A stretch of DNA of 64,000 bases. It comes from Dastarcus helophoroides. Taxonomy: Eukaryota; Arthropoda; Insecta; Coleoptera; Bothrideridae. The translations under genes were made by a program, and so were the position numbers. Where the stretch lies: assembly GCA_028583605.1 (NCBI GenBank), contig CM053335.1:17696553-17760552 (forward strand), read 5' to 3'. Shown piece by piece: positions 1-11,228 of the stretch. The notes below the pieces were generated by a model. The model was not told where the DNA came from. It searched no databases and worked only from the letters and a program-made list of their open reading frames with translations. Numbering within the stretch: position 1 is the stretch's first letter; each line of letters begins with the position of its first letter.

Positions 1-1929
1 TGCGTCGTATTTGTATTTGTAGGAGTCGTCGGTAGGTGGCACTCCTTGGTTTTGCAGTTCAGTAATCGCGTGCACGTCGAGGTTGATTGTGTCTTCGACC
101 CCTGCGCCTTTACCCTGGAATTACAAGTAATAAATCAACAATAGGATTTATACGAAGACTAACTGAAAATTTTTAATGTTTTTGTATTGCTTTAGTATTT
201 TTCTTTCAAACACATTAGTTTAATTTACTTCCTAAATATTCAGTTTACTGTATACATATAAAGTAATACATTTTATAAAAATTAACCTCCACAATCAATT
301 TGTATTATAAATGGACCAAAGAAATAGTTGAGAAAGTCTTCAAAATCTGTGCCCTTGGATTTTGGTAAATGTTCTCTAATTTTTGGATTAATACCTGCGA
401 AATCAGTTGCGCCTGTTTCTTAGCTTCCTCATAGGACGTCATGTCGACATCGAGGCCTTTTTCCTCCGCCATCAACTGCGTCAAATCAACTGGGAAACCA
501 TAAGTGTCGTACAACCGCCAAGCGACGTCACCTGGAAGCACCGGCGACTCCCCAAGCTTCTGAATAGTTCGATTAAGCAGATTACGTCCCCTAGAAAGCG
601 TTTTCAAAAACTGCTCTTCCTCCTCATTGATTGTATCTATGATACCCTCGGGATCCTTCCTAACTTCAGGGAAAATATCACCGAGAATTTCAACGACGGT
701 ATGCACTAAAGTAGCAAAGAAACCGGGTTTAGCGTTGAGTTTTTCAGTTGCGTAACGCACGGCGCGCCTGAGAATCCTCCTCAATACATACCTAAGGGAA
801 ACGAGTTAAAATTTAATTTGGTTGGTCAGTATTACTTACCCTCTACCAGTATTATCGGGATTTCCCCCATCCGAAAGCGCGATTGTTATAGTTCGAGCGT
901 GATCCGCCAAAACTCGATAAGCCATATCGACCCCATCAACATCAGCATCGCCAACCCTTCCCTGATAAGGTGGGGCTCCGGTTCCCTTCTCTATGGCGTC
1001 AAACAGCGGTAAAAACAGATCCGTGTCGTAATTCGATCGCTTATTTTGTATAACGGACACTAAACGCTCCAAACCTAAACCGCAATCGATGTGTTTCTTG
1101 GGCAGAGACTTAAGGCTGCCGTCAGTTTCACGATTGAATTGAATAAAAACAAGATTCCAAATTTCTAAGACATCCGGATCGTCTTGATTAACTAAATGAG
1201 GTACGTCTCTACCTCCAATTCGGTCAAAATGCAACTCGGAGCATGGTCCACATGGACCTGTTTCCCCCATCTCCCAGAAGTTATCTTTCATACTTCCTGG
1301 TAATACGTGAGATGGAAGGACACCAAGATCTAACCAAATCTAAAATAAAAAAAATGGGTCGCAGAAATGTTAATTAAAATTAATAAACATAATGTTTCCG
1401 ACTGAGAGTCTACCATTAAGAACAAATCTAAAATGATCGTCATGTTTGGGAAATCTAAATTACTTACTCGCTTACATTCCTCATCAGCTTCCAATCCAGC
1501 TGCCTTATCTCCCCCAAAGTACGTCACGTACAGTCTATCCTTTGGCAACTTCAAAACGTCAGTTAGGAGTTCCCATGCCCAGGCGCAGATTTCCTTTTTA
1601 AAATAATCACCAAACGACCAGTTGCCCATCATTTCGAAGAAAGTGTGATGGTAAACGTCCTTGCCGACGTCGTCCAAGTCGTTATGTTTGCCCCCAGCTC
1701 GGATGCATTTTTGGGAATTTACAGCTCTAACCAACTTGGACAGATCGCTGTTGGGATCGACCGTACCCAAGAAAATGGGTTTGAATTGGTTCATGCCCGC
1801 ATTTGTGAAAAGTAAGGTCGGATCATCGAGGGGAATAGTCGAAGAAGAATGTACGTATTCGTGCCCTTTTTCTTTGAAGAAATTTATGTAGGCGTTTCGG
1901 ATATCTTTAGCAGTTAGTGAAGTGTCCAT
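1..1929 (-). CDS. AlaRS: Cytosolic alanyl-tRNA synthetase, 5' part (4 exons, runs off the left edge)
   Basis: Class II aminoacyl-tRNA synthetase that charges tRNA-Ala in the cytosol. Exons, in transcript order, are 1929-1468, 1339-840, 791-395 and 114-1. Each junction has GT/AG (for example AG|GTAAGT at 840/839) and the phases agree, giving about 491 residues before the window ends. The N-terminus ([18 protein letters not shown]) starts directly with the catalytic domain and shows no targeting peptide. Class II signatures are visible: [30 protein letters not shown], and [11 protein letters not shown] continuing over a splice into [21 protein letters not shown]. The last visible exon continues into the region before the editing domain ([17 protein letters not shown]). 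No frame breaks are seen. Identification is secure; only the 3' end is missing. Confidence 0.96.
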
Positions 1930-1966
1930 TGTGTATCTGAAATTTTAAAAGAGAAATATTCTTTTA

Positions 1967-2103
1967 GGTGGAACGGACTGGTCTTTGGTTATCTCCAAAA
2001 ATTGAAATACAAATCTTGTTCCTTGAAACTAAGAAAGATTAAAAAATACAATAAAGGTCGCTTTAACACGTTTCGATAGCCAAGCTATCATCTTCAGAGA
2101 AAC
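1967..2103 (-). repeat. Family A repeat, copy 1 (hammerhead-like, Penelope-end-like)
   Basis: First of about a dozen dispersed copies of one sequence. Reading plus, it runs GGAACGGACTGGTC, then ATCTCCAAAAATTGAAATACA, then AGAAAGATTAAAAAA, then CGTTTCGATAGCCAAGC, then TATCATCTTCAG. On the minus strand 2097-2069 reads CUGAAGA, a 6-bp hairpin GAUAGC/GCUAUC, then GAAAC. That matches the hammerhead core consensus CUGANGA...GAAA. It sits immediately upstream of the AlaRS start codon. Such cores are known in Penelope-like element terminal repeats; membership is my inference. Confidence 0.6.
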
Positions 2104-4700
2104 TAACACCTTATCCTTATATACTAAGAATATTCACTTTGTGCATGATCGACAGCATGCGCATCTAATCATACCCCAGTGTTACAATTCCTTATCTATC
2201 AGCCTGAACTGTTTTTAACAGAAGTGAGTGGCCTAAAGGCCCAGCGCAACCATTCATTAAGGTTGTCTCCAGCTTTATGAATGGCGAAGTTTTCACAAAT
2301 ATTCTTTACAAATCCATTTGTACAAAACAACCGTGCTCAGTTGATAAGATGCCTGTTCGCATTATTTACTCGAAATAAATATTTAATGTTTTCATTCCTT
2401 CATATTTGCATTTTTTAAAGATTAAATTGTTATTAAAATCGCTTCGAAAATGTGTATTTGTTTATACTTATCCAGTGTGGCAAATAAAATATTTAACAAC
2501 AAACCTTTGCACCTAGTAAAAATAAAAAATAGTAAACATATTACGATAGAGTTTTGATCAAAGTTTTACACAAGGTTAGACTTCGGCGTCATTATTTGAC
2601 TTGTCCAAGTTTACCTTAGGAACTGTTCATAAAAAATGTACCTGAAAGTAGAAATTTAAATAACTTTGAGCTTTTTTATGGTCAACTTATTGTCGATTAC
2701 TGTTTTTTATTTTCACGTTCTTTGTATCTGAAACCGTTTAAAGCGGATAGAGTTCGTCATGTAATTTATGTTAAATAATTTTTATACAATATTGCATCAC
2801 GTCTGGGGCACATATGGAATTGTTTACAAAGTTTGTTGCCTCTGTTATGGGGTAAATAAGTGGAGCCCTCGTTTACTTTTACTATATAGCGCAAAATAGT
2901 TGCATCAATTTAATTAATTAGATCGTACTTACTTAAATATATTTTTCCAAAAACACCTCCTTTCCTTTCTAACCTAAATTAATTATTGACATTGACACTT
3001 GTCATATTGACAGATGGATGAACACAGAATATATATGACAGTTTACCAAGATAGCCAATATGAAAAAAATCTGAAGTTCGCATTTTAACTTCTTTCCCTT
3101 ATGGTTGATTGAATAAATTTATTTAATCAAGACTAGGGATGCAAGTTAATTGCAATATCGATATAAATTTTTACAGCAGACAAATATCGATAATATCGAA
3201 CATTTTTTTATCGATAATCGATATTTTGGAAATGAACAAAAAAATTTAGAAACAGGCTCCAGTGTTAGAAATTTCTACGTATTTCGGGCAAATTATTTTT
3301 GCTGATCTAAAAAAAAAGGTCCTCGATCTGCATATTTCTATCCATCATTAACGACTATTGGACAATTGTTATCGACTATCGGACAATATCGATAATATCA
3401 TATCGACGAGATTATAATATCGATAATTTCATATCGACGAGTTCGATATAAATATCGATATTTTTGCTTCGATATTATCGATAATATCGATCGACAGATA
3501 TATCGTTGCATCCCTAATCAAGACCTATATTCAAACTATATTTTCAATAATAAATGCACGGAAGGTTTGTTTTTTTCATTTCGTTAATATTTTTAATTTC
3601 TACTCATGTTTTGTTGGCTTTTTCTTCGCCAGTTAAATACCAATGCTTAGCAAAGAAGATACAGAGAATATCTAATATTTTTAATATCGAGTTTGATGTA
3701 TCCGAAAGCTGTATAAATTGTAAAAAATAATCATTTATTTTCTATAAAATCGAGCGAAAGACATTCATGAAATGAAAAACGATAACTTTACTGTCTATTT
3801 CAGATAAATCTGCATAAAAATAGGCCACCAAGTATTAAATTAACCTTTAGAAAAATCACTAGAACAAAAGCTGGCTTCACGCGTAAACATTTTGATGATT
3901 AATGTTCAGGGGTTGTTTGGCAAAAATAATCAGAATAAATGTTTTCCATTTCATTTTTATTACTATTACTTACAATTTAATAATTTTCAGCATATGTTGA
4001 CATCAAATATAAAAGAATCACTCTTAAAACAACCGACAACAAAGCAAAATATTTAATGATATTTACGTTAGGGTTCTATGAACACAGAACACCATTAAAA
4101 AATGTTACAGCACTGCCACACGACCACGTCTAAATATTACTAGTTTTTGATGTTGCCACTACAAGATTAGAAGTCCACAACCTACTCTTATACAAATTTA
4201 TCAAAAACGGACTACACATCATACGTAATTAACCTTTGACTATTATTATCTAATCTAAGAAATTAATATTACACGTACGGAATTCGAATTAGGTTTCAGA
4301 AATGCCACAAATAAGTATATTTATTCTGTGCAAGTGCGTTTGTTCTGTGTCCGAATTTGAATTCCTGATAAAGAAAACTAACCATGTCTGGATCCTACAC
4401 CGATGCTATCTGCTGCGATCGACCTAACGCCACTACCATAAAACATACTGTTTGTTTCTTTTAAGCAATGCTCAAGTGCGTTCTAGAAATCCTCTATTCA
4501 AACCGCGCGCGTGTTGGCGCTTCCGAAATTGAACGATTACGATTGGTACATATCAAGCCGCATTAGTCAAATTAGTAATTACTGCAATCACGTTATACTC
4601 CCCAGGCAATGTTAATAAAAAATTATCAGTTTAAGTTCTATTTTTATACAAAGCGTAATTTACTATAAAATAATTATAACAACTGCCTTTAGAAGTTATC
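2104..4700. other. Intergenic region between AlaRS and WDR82
   Basis: AT-rich sequence with no coding exon I can support. It contains a hAT-like MITE (3134-3516, listed separately). A short segment near 3606-3680 shares GTTGGCTTTTTCTTCGCCAG and an AGATACAGAGAATATCTAA tail with repeat copies near 29.7, 32.2, 38.4 and 60.4 kb. TGACA/TGTCA-type motifs around 2988-3015 may mark the AlaRS promoter side. Confidence 0.5.
3134..3516. mobile_element. hAT-like MITE with TATCGATA-rich body
   Basis: A 383-bp element bounded by inverted ends TAGGGATGCAA / TTGCATCCCTA. An exact 8-bp duplication ATCAAGAC lies on both sides (3126-3133 and 3517-3524). The 8-bp target duplication is typical of hAT transposons. 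There is no ORF, so it is non-autonomous. The interior is a run of ATCGATA and AATATCGATA motifs able to fold on itself. A related element lies at 57770-58380. Confidence 0.85.
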
Positions 4701-4845
4701 TTATTTTGTTTATATCTAGTCGCCGGAAGTTAAAAAGCTCCAACATGTCTTCCAACACAATTGTTGTTTGGGTAAAACTGAGTCTGCGATCTTTTTGATT
4801 ATCTCCGTTATCTCGTCAGGTTTGGTCACAAAAAAGGCCGCACAA

Positions 4846-5900
4846 ATGAAGATGAAACTTGTAGATCAGGTCGTACGCAGTTTTCGCGTGGCGAAAGTTT
4901 TTCGCGAGAACACCGACAAAATAAACAGCATCGATTTCTCGTCTAACGGTGAAACGTTGATATCGTGCAGCGAGGACGATCAAATCGTCATATACGATTG
5001 CGAAAAGGGCACCCAAGTTCGTACTGTCAACAGCAAGAAGTACGGGGTCGATTTGATCCATTTCACGCACGCCAAAAACACTGCCATCCACAGTTCGACT
5101 AAAGTCGATGACACGATAAGATATTTGTCGTTGCACGATAATAAGTACATTCGATATTTTCCCGGGCATACTAAGAAAGTGGTGTCGCTTTGTTTGTCCC
5201 CCGTGGAAGACACGTTTCTATCGGGGGCTTTGGATAAAACTTTACGTCTGTGGGATTTGCGTTCGCCAAACTGCCAGGGGCTGATGCACTTGTCCGGTAG
5301 ACCAGTCGCCGCTTACGATCCTGAGGGCCTCATATTTGCCGCCGGAGTCAACTCGGAATGTATCAAATTATACGACTTAAGGTCATTTGATAAGGTAAGG
5401 TATAAGCATGTGTTCGTGGTTAGAATTGGTTAAATGTTGCTGTTTTTTTAAATCACCAAATTTAAAAATATTTAGTAATGAACAAAGTTGCTTTTTAGGG
5501 GCCATTTGTAACGTTTAAACTGACTCAAGAGAAGGAATGCGATTGGACTGGGTTAAAGTTCTCCCGTGATGGCAAAACGATTCTAATTAGCACGAATGGT
5601 TCGATTATCAGACTAATCGATGCTTTTCACGGAACGCCTCTCCAGACGTTTACTGGTCATTTAAATAATAAAGGTATTGCAATCGAAGCTTCGTTTAGTC
5701 CGGATTCTCAGTTCATCTTCAGTGGATCAACCGATGGGAGAGTGCACGTATGGAATGCGGATACCGGCTACAAAGTGTGTGTTTTAAATGCGGACCATCC
5801 GGGGCCTGTGCAATGTGTTCAATTCAATCCGAAATATATGATGTTGGCCTCAGCGTGCACCAACATGGCGTTTTGGTTGCCAACTATCGAAGACACATAA
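4846..5900 (+). CDS. Wdr82: WD repeat protein WDR82 (Set1/COMPASS subunit), 2 exons
   Basis: Nuclear beta-propeller protein. In animals WDR82 links SET1 H3K4 methyltransferase to Ser5-phosphorylated RNA polymerase II and also joins a PP1/PNUTS termination complex. Exons 4846-5394 and 5499-5900 are joined by a 104-bp intron (AAG|GTAAGG ... TTTTTAG|GGG, phase 0), giving 316 residues; the human protein is 313. A second in-frame ATG at 4852 gives [15 protein letters not shown], which aligns better with the conserved start. Family landmarks: [66 protein letters not shown], and the C-terminus [18 protein letters not shown] blades are evident at LRLWDLR and VHVWNAD. No frame breaks. Confidence 0.97.
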
Positions 5901-7011
5901 ACTGATTTACAGCTAACGATTGATGTTAGTTTGTTATTAGGGATAAGTTCCAAATTTAACTGACACTTTAAATGTGGTTATCAATCTTTGCGGGAGCTTT
6001 AAATTATAAAACTGTTACCTCAGGATGAGGGATAAAAGTAATTTCTTCTAAGTGAAGATATGTGAAATTTCTTATCACATTTGTGATATTTCATTGTGGA
6101 ATCTAAAAGACATTTTCAAATTAGGTCCCTTTTATTTTATAACGATTTTGTATATGTATACATTGAATATTTCAGGTGCTTTAGATTGCTGACATAATGT
6201 TTAAAGCTGTCCCATTCTTGTGTTTAGATTTTAAATTTTTGTGTACCTGTTTTAATTTATTCGAAATTTTTCAATTTACACAGTAAGTGTTTTTTTTTGT
6301 GAAGATGTCGAATTTATTTCTAGAGATAATGGATGTACATGAAATTATATCAATTATATCTTTATTTTTGTTGTAATTCTGCTGCTTTTAAAGCAACCAA
6401 CTTGTTGTATATTGTAGAAATATATTTAGTTTTAGTTAACTAATCGGGAGATTATTATCTAAGCAAAAACATCCGTGTCTACAGTATTTTTATGTGTGAT
6501 AAGTTTGTTATTAACCAATAGTGACACTTTTTTATCATCAGACTGATTACATTGGATGCATCCAGTAGTTTATAAATGTGTTCTTTTTTTTTATTACAAA
6601 TAAAGTACGATTGTATAATTATTTTTTTATTGGGATTCGGTCCAGAATTTCTCATAAGACTCCAGACTCCAAAATAACTTGTAACGTAATGCCACCCAAA
6701 TTGAAGCAAAATGGGGGGAAATGTATCCCCTTTCATGTTCAATTAACAGAATCACTCAGTTTGTGAGTTTTCTTTAAAAATCTACAAGCAGAGGTTTTTT
6801 TTGACTGTAATAGCTGTGAATTAAAAAATATTCAATTTGGACTAAGTTTTTGTAGCAACTACCACTTCTAGTGATAATTGGCACGTTTTAAATTAGTTTT
6901 CCTTCGAAGCAAAGAGTTACTGACACTTGCGTAAACTTAGTCATACCTTTGAGTAAATTCAGTTACTTTCAAAGTAGCTAGTTAGCTAATCATGTCATTA
7001 AATGTAAAAAA
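5901..7011. other. WDR82 3' flank and intergenic AT-rich DNA
   Basis: No coding exon supported. Candidate poly(A) signals occur (for example AAATAAAGT near 6598). Short ORFs here have no splice context, no family motif and non-ATG starts. The right end should hold the promoter of the Ly6-like gene. Confidence 0.4.
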
Positions 7012-7610
7012 ATGTCACATCATTTCAAAGGTTTTATTCTGATGGTTCTTTATTCCACAATTGGTAATAGATTTAATTACCTTTTAACTAATTATAACAT
7101 TATTTGATGATATTCCCCCTTTTTTGTAATTTTCTGGATTTTTATATTACAAAAAACTAATGTTTTAAGTATGATTTATAGTTAGAAGATTTATTTTTAT
7201 TTATAATTCAATAGGTTAAGATTACCAGAATTAGAGTTCAATCTATTTCAGTTCACGGTCTCAAGTGTTACCAGTGGGTAGCAAGAAATACCACCTATTG
7301 TGAAAACATGCCAGAGAATACCCATACATGTCCTAACAGAACATTGGCTTGTGTTAAAATACTGATACAGGGAATTGAAACTAAATTTTTGCCAAAGAGA
7401 AGGTTCAAAAAAATAAAAGGTTCTTTAAAAACAGTTAGAAAACGTTTGGACCATAGTTTAACTTTTGTGGACGCAATATTTATAAATAATAAAGACGATG
7501 AAAATCGACTAAGTTGCTTAGTGCTGAAGAAAACGCTTAATTGCGTTATTGGAGAATGCACATGTTACAGCGAATGGAACCAGAGTCAATTTCAACTTTT
7601 CTATTCTTAA
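7012..7610 (+). CDS. Small secreted Cys-rich protein, Ly6/three-finger-like (2 exons)
   Basis: Assembled from two exons, 7012-7063 and 7252-7610, with G|GTAATA donor and ATTTCAG acceptor. The phase-1 junction creates a Val codon and gives 136 residues. Exon 1 encodes a signal peptide (MSHHFKGFILMVLYSTIV) that would be cleaved just before LKCYQW. The mature part starts LKCYQW, like the LxCYxC start of Ly6 proteins, and has 8 cysteines in total. The last ones are spaced as LSC...LNC...GECTCYSEWNQS. Sequons NTT, NRT and NQS suggest N-glycosylation. No C-terminal hydrophobic GPI signal is seen, so secretion is more likely than anchoring. A basic middle (KRRFKKIKGS) is unusual for the family. It lies between WDR82 and KIF23 on the same strand. 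The Ly6 assignment is tentative; a secreted Cys-rich protein is well supported. Confidence 0.68.
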
Positions 7611-8453
7611 AAGATTGCCAATATTTGTAAATATAATAAATAAGTTTACTGTTAGATTTATTAGGTGACGTTAATTTTTTTCCATTAAATTTTCTTTTAA
7701 TTGCTTGTTATATTTCACTTCTTTTTAGGCTACTAATATATCGAGGTAATTGACATAAAATAAGTTACTGAGGTTGATTTCGCCTTTTTTAGATTACATC
7801 TGCATTAAACTCATCGGTATTTCATTATTGGATGCTGCTGACATCTTTAGGGATAACGCCGAACTAATTAAGCTCATATCGTAATTTCCCACCGAAGCGT
7901 CGCTTCTCTAGATAAAAATTCTATGTTCCATTGACAAATTGAAATTAGAGATCCACCACCTTATATATGTTTCAAACATTGAAAAATTTAGCTGTTCATT
8001 TATATCCCAATATCATTTTTAACTAATCGCTGTAATTTGTTATTGTCAGATAAAAATTTTAACCTACAACTGGTGGTAACATTGAATCTGATATGAAAAC
8101 ATGAGTTTTAACACTACAATTTTAACACTAACAAATTAGAATAAAAATAGCCAGTTTAAATTGTTCAGTGTCAAACAAAACTGTTGTAGTTTAAATATAA
8201 AACATTTTTTAAATAAATTATCGCCTAATAGCATCGGGTAAAAACTTTAACTTTTGTTTACTGGCAACACTGTTGTATGAAAATATTCTATGACAAAGTT
8301 GACAGCTGACGTTAAAAACGGTTTATTCAAATTTGACAGTGTCAAACAACCGTTGAACAGTTTAAATATACAACATTTTTAAGCAAATTATCGCAAAAAT
8401 ATAACTGGACATTTATACAAGTTACATGTAACAAATAACAGTGAGTGCGTAAA
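7611..8453. other. Intergenic region; likely KIF23 promoter
   Basis: AATAAA-type signal near 7637 for the preceding gene. The right half carries CTGGCAACACTG at 8261-8272 (motif shared with other gene starts here) and TGACAG/TGTCA pairs at about 8298 and 8335. No coding exon seen. Confidence 0.4.
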
Positions 8454-10796
8454 ATGTATCCATCGCAAAAGTTCACCCCTAAACCACTACGGAGGGAAAA
8501 AACGACGTTATCGAGCAATTCCGATAATTCGTCGAAGAACCCGGTGAGCGTTTTTTGTCGATTAAGGCCGTTGAAATCGAGCTCCCAAACATCATGCGTC
8601 AAAGTGCTTATCACCTACAACTTTATCCATCACGACCCCGACAGAATCAAAATCCATTAAAAAGGAAACCCACTGCATATTTAAAGAGATTTTCTCGTCG
8701 TATGCATCCCAGAGGGACGTCTTCGATCGAGTCGCCAAACCCTTGCTCGAGGATTTACTGCAAGGTAAAAATGGTTTGTTATTTAGTTACGGCGTCACCG
8801 GATCCGGAAAAACGTTCACCCTCACTGGGGAACAAAGCGATCCGGGGATAATGCCCAGATGCATCGACACCCTATTTAACTCGATTAAAGATTTGTTAGC
8901 CCCCAAGTTTATGATTAAACCCGACCATATGAACGGCTTTGAGGTACAGTCGGAGGCCGACGCCATGCAAGATAGATTGAACGATATGAAATCAGGTCTT
9001 AAGTCGAGGAGCGCCACCAGTAGAAAAGCGGTGGAGAAAATTAGTTACACGAACGATGGTATTACGATATCGAGCACCAACGCGAGTAGTCTTTATGCAG
9101 TATTTTTGAGCTACGTTGAAATATATAATAATGTTGTTTACGATCTCCTGGACGAGTCGAGTGGAAAGACTTTACAAAGTAAAATCCTAAGGGAGGATTT
9201 GCATAAGAATATGTATGTTAATGGGGCCGTTGAAGTGGAAGTTAGGTCAGCTGAGGAAGCTTTCGAGGTGTTTAATGCCGGGCAGAAGAGGAAACGGATG
9301 GAACAGACGCGTTTGAATGCTGATTCGAGTAGAAGCCACTCGATATTTAACCTGCGAGTGGTGGAACTTGAACAGTTGGCGCCTTCCGGGGACAAAAAAT
9401 GTAGCATCCCTGACTTTTTAAAGGTCTCCCAGCTGAGCTTGGTCGATTTGGCTGGTTCCGAAAGGACCAATAGGACTCAGAATAAGGGTTTACGATTGAA
9501 GGAGGCGAGCAGCATTAATAACTCTTTAATGACGCTGAGGACCTGTTTGGAGATTTTAAGGGAAAATCAGAAAAGTGGAGGGAACAAACTCGTTCCTTAC
9601 CGCGATAGCCGACTAACTTTGTTGTTTAGGAATTACTTCGAAGGTGATGGTAAAGTTGAAATGATTGTTTGCATTAATCCGGCGATTGAGGACTATGAGG
9701 AAAATATGCAGGTGCTTAAATTCGCCGAAATGGCGCAGGAAGTTAAAATAGTCAATGTGGAAGTTAAAACGCCGTACAGAATGCCTAAAACTCCAATTAC
9801 GACACCGTCGGCAAAGGTTAAATCCTCCAATTCGCATCTTCCCAAAATCGGGGATATTATCCTGAACGAGGATGATTCTGCCAGCTTTGCTGTGGATTTG
9901 GAAAGGCTTTTAAAACAAGTTCAATTGAGGCGTAACAAAGTTAGACTTCTAAAACGAGGAAATAGTAAAAAAGAGAAGGATTTCCGTAAGAGATTGGGTG
10001 AGATTTACCAGGAAAACCTAGTTAGTAAGTCGGAGATGTCAAGCTTACAAACTATGGTGCGGAGGAAGGAGCAAAAAGTTAAAAATTTGGGAAACAAGTT
10101 GATTGATCTGGAAACTGTAAACTCCGGCTTGGTCAATAAAATAACCGACTTAGAGAACGTTATAACAGGTTTGCGTCGCATCGTAGATGAGAAAGGACTT
10201 CAAAATCAACCAGAAAATCCTTGAGAAGGAGAAAGCGAAGCAAAAACTCGCTCTAAACAAGGAGAAGATGACCCAAGAGCTAGACGCCAAAGTTGCGAAG
10301 GCAGCGGGAACATCTAAACGCAGCCATGAAAGCAAAGGATCACAAGATACAGAAAGCCCGGGAGATTCTAGATGCTGAACTCAGGGTCGATGCAGAACCA
10401 GAAGAGGTGCCATACGAGCCCGAGAATACGCCACCTCCACCACGCTCGGATTTGACCCAAAGACGCAACGTGCAACGATCGGCGGCGAAACGAAGGTCGC
10501 GTTCTGCGGGTGAGGTTTGGTTGGAGCATAATGCGGTTACGCCGGTGCCTTTGGGGACGATTCTTCAACCTAGTATGAAGAAACGGAAATCGATAACGAA
10601 GTTGAGTAAGGCTAGTGATGTTACGAATCCGAAGCAGAGCAAGTATTGCTTGATTGCTCAAGATCAAGATGCGGATGGAGAGATAGAAACGAAAGTCTAT
10701 AAAGGGGATATTGTGCCGACTTGTGGCGGGGGGGCCCAAGTTATTTTTAACGATGTGGAGTTGCTCAGGCAGAAATCGCCAACTGCGACACCGTAA
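8454..10796 (+). CDS. pav: Kinesin-6 KIF23/MKLP1 (Pavarotti), intronless, three +1 frame breaks
   Basis: Plus-end kinesin-6 motor of centralspindlin, which with RacGAP1/Tumbleweed bundles midzone microtubules for cytokinesis. ATG at 8454, stop TAA at 10794-10796, about 779 residues once the breaks are bridged; Drosophila Pavarotti is somewhat longer. Motor motifs: PVSVFCRLRPL, P-loop GVTGSGKT, switch I NADSSRSHSIF, switch II LVDLAGSE, and NNSLMTLRTCLEILREN. A coiled coil follows (about residues 430-620). The C-terminal MKLP1 signature is RRSRSAGEVWLEH and DADGEIETKVYKGDI. Reading frame shifts +1 at about 8608, 10192 and 10293. Each is repaired by removing one base from a TT or AAA run. No premature stops occur within the correct frames. 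A processed pseudogene is possible because there are no introns, but base errors are more likely. Confidence 0.93.
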
Positions 10797-11228
10797 AATG
10801 AATTTAAACCTGAATTAATTCCAACGAAAGACTCTCTGATTTGTATTATAATATATCAGTGTATTTCTAACTTTTTAAATTGGTTTTGCACTTAGTATTA
10901 AGCTATAAAATATATTTTTATTTATATAAAAATATTTTTAGTTTTTATTTAATTCCTACAATTTCATATTTAGTTTAATTATATTTTTATGAACAAGATA
11001 TGAATAAATTTGTATTAATTTTGCATTTTCTATTATAACTAAGGGATAAATCTCTGCAACGTGGTCTTAATTTTAAGAAAAAAAAATGAAATTAAAAGTA
11101 TCTGAACATATTTAATCTATCTTAAAATAGATTATTAAGTAAAAACCAACCAACATCGGTAGAGAATTGTTACAATTTATTGTCAACGAAGGAATATAAC
11201 AATAAGTAAGCTGTCTATTCCTACAGAT
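10797..11228. other. Convergent intergenic region, KIF23 / mitochondrial AspRS 3' ends
   Basis: AT-rich spacer between two convergent genes. AATAAA-like signals are present on both sides. Nothing else recognised. Confidence 0.5.

Noticed and set aside
6479..6766. Opposing short ORFs after WDR82
   Set aside because: No conserved motif, non-ATG starts possible, and no splice structure.
8454..10796. Programmed +1 frameshifting in KIF23 and mitochondrial AspRS
   Set aside because: The sites share no common slippery motif beyond short A/T runs and occur in unrelated genes and positions; base errors are simpler.
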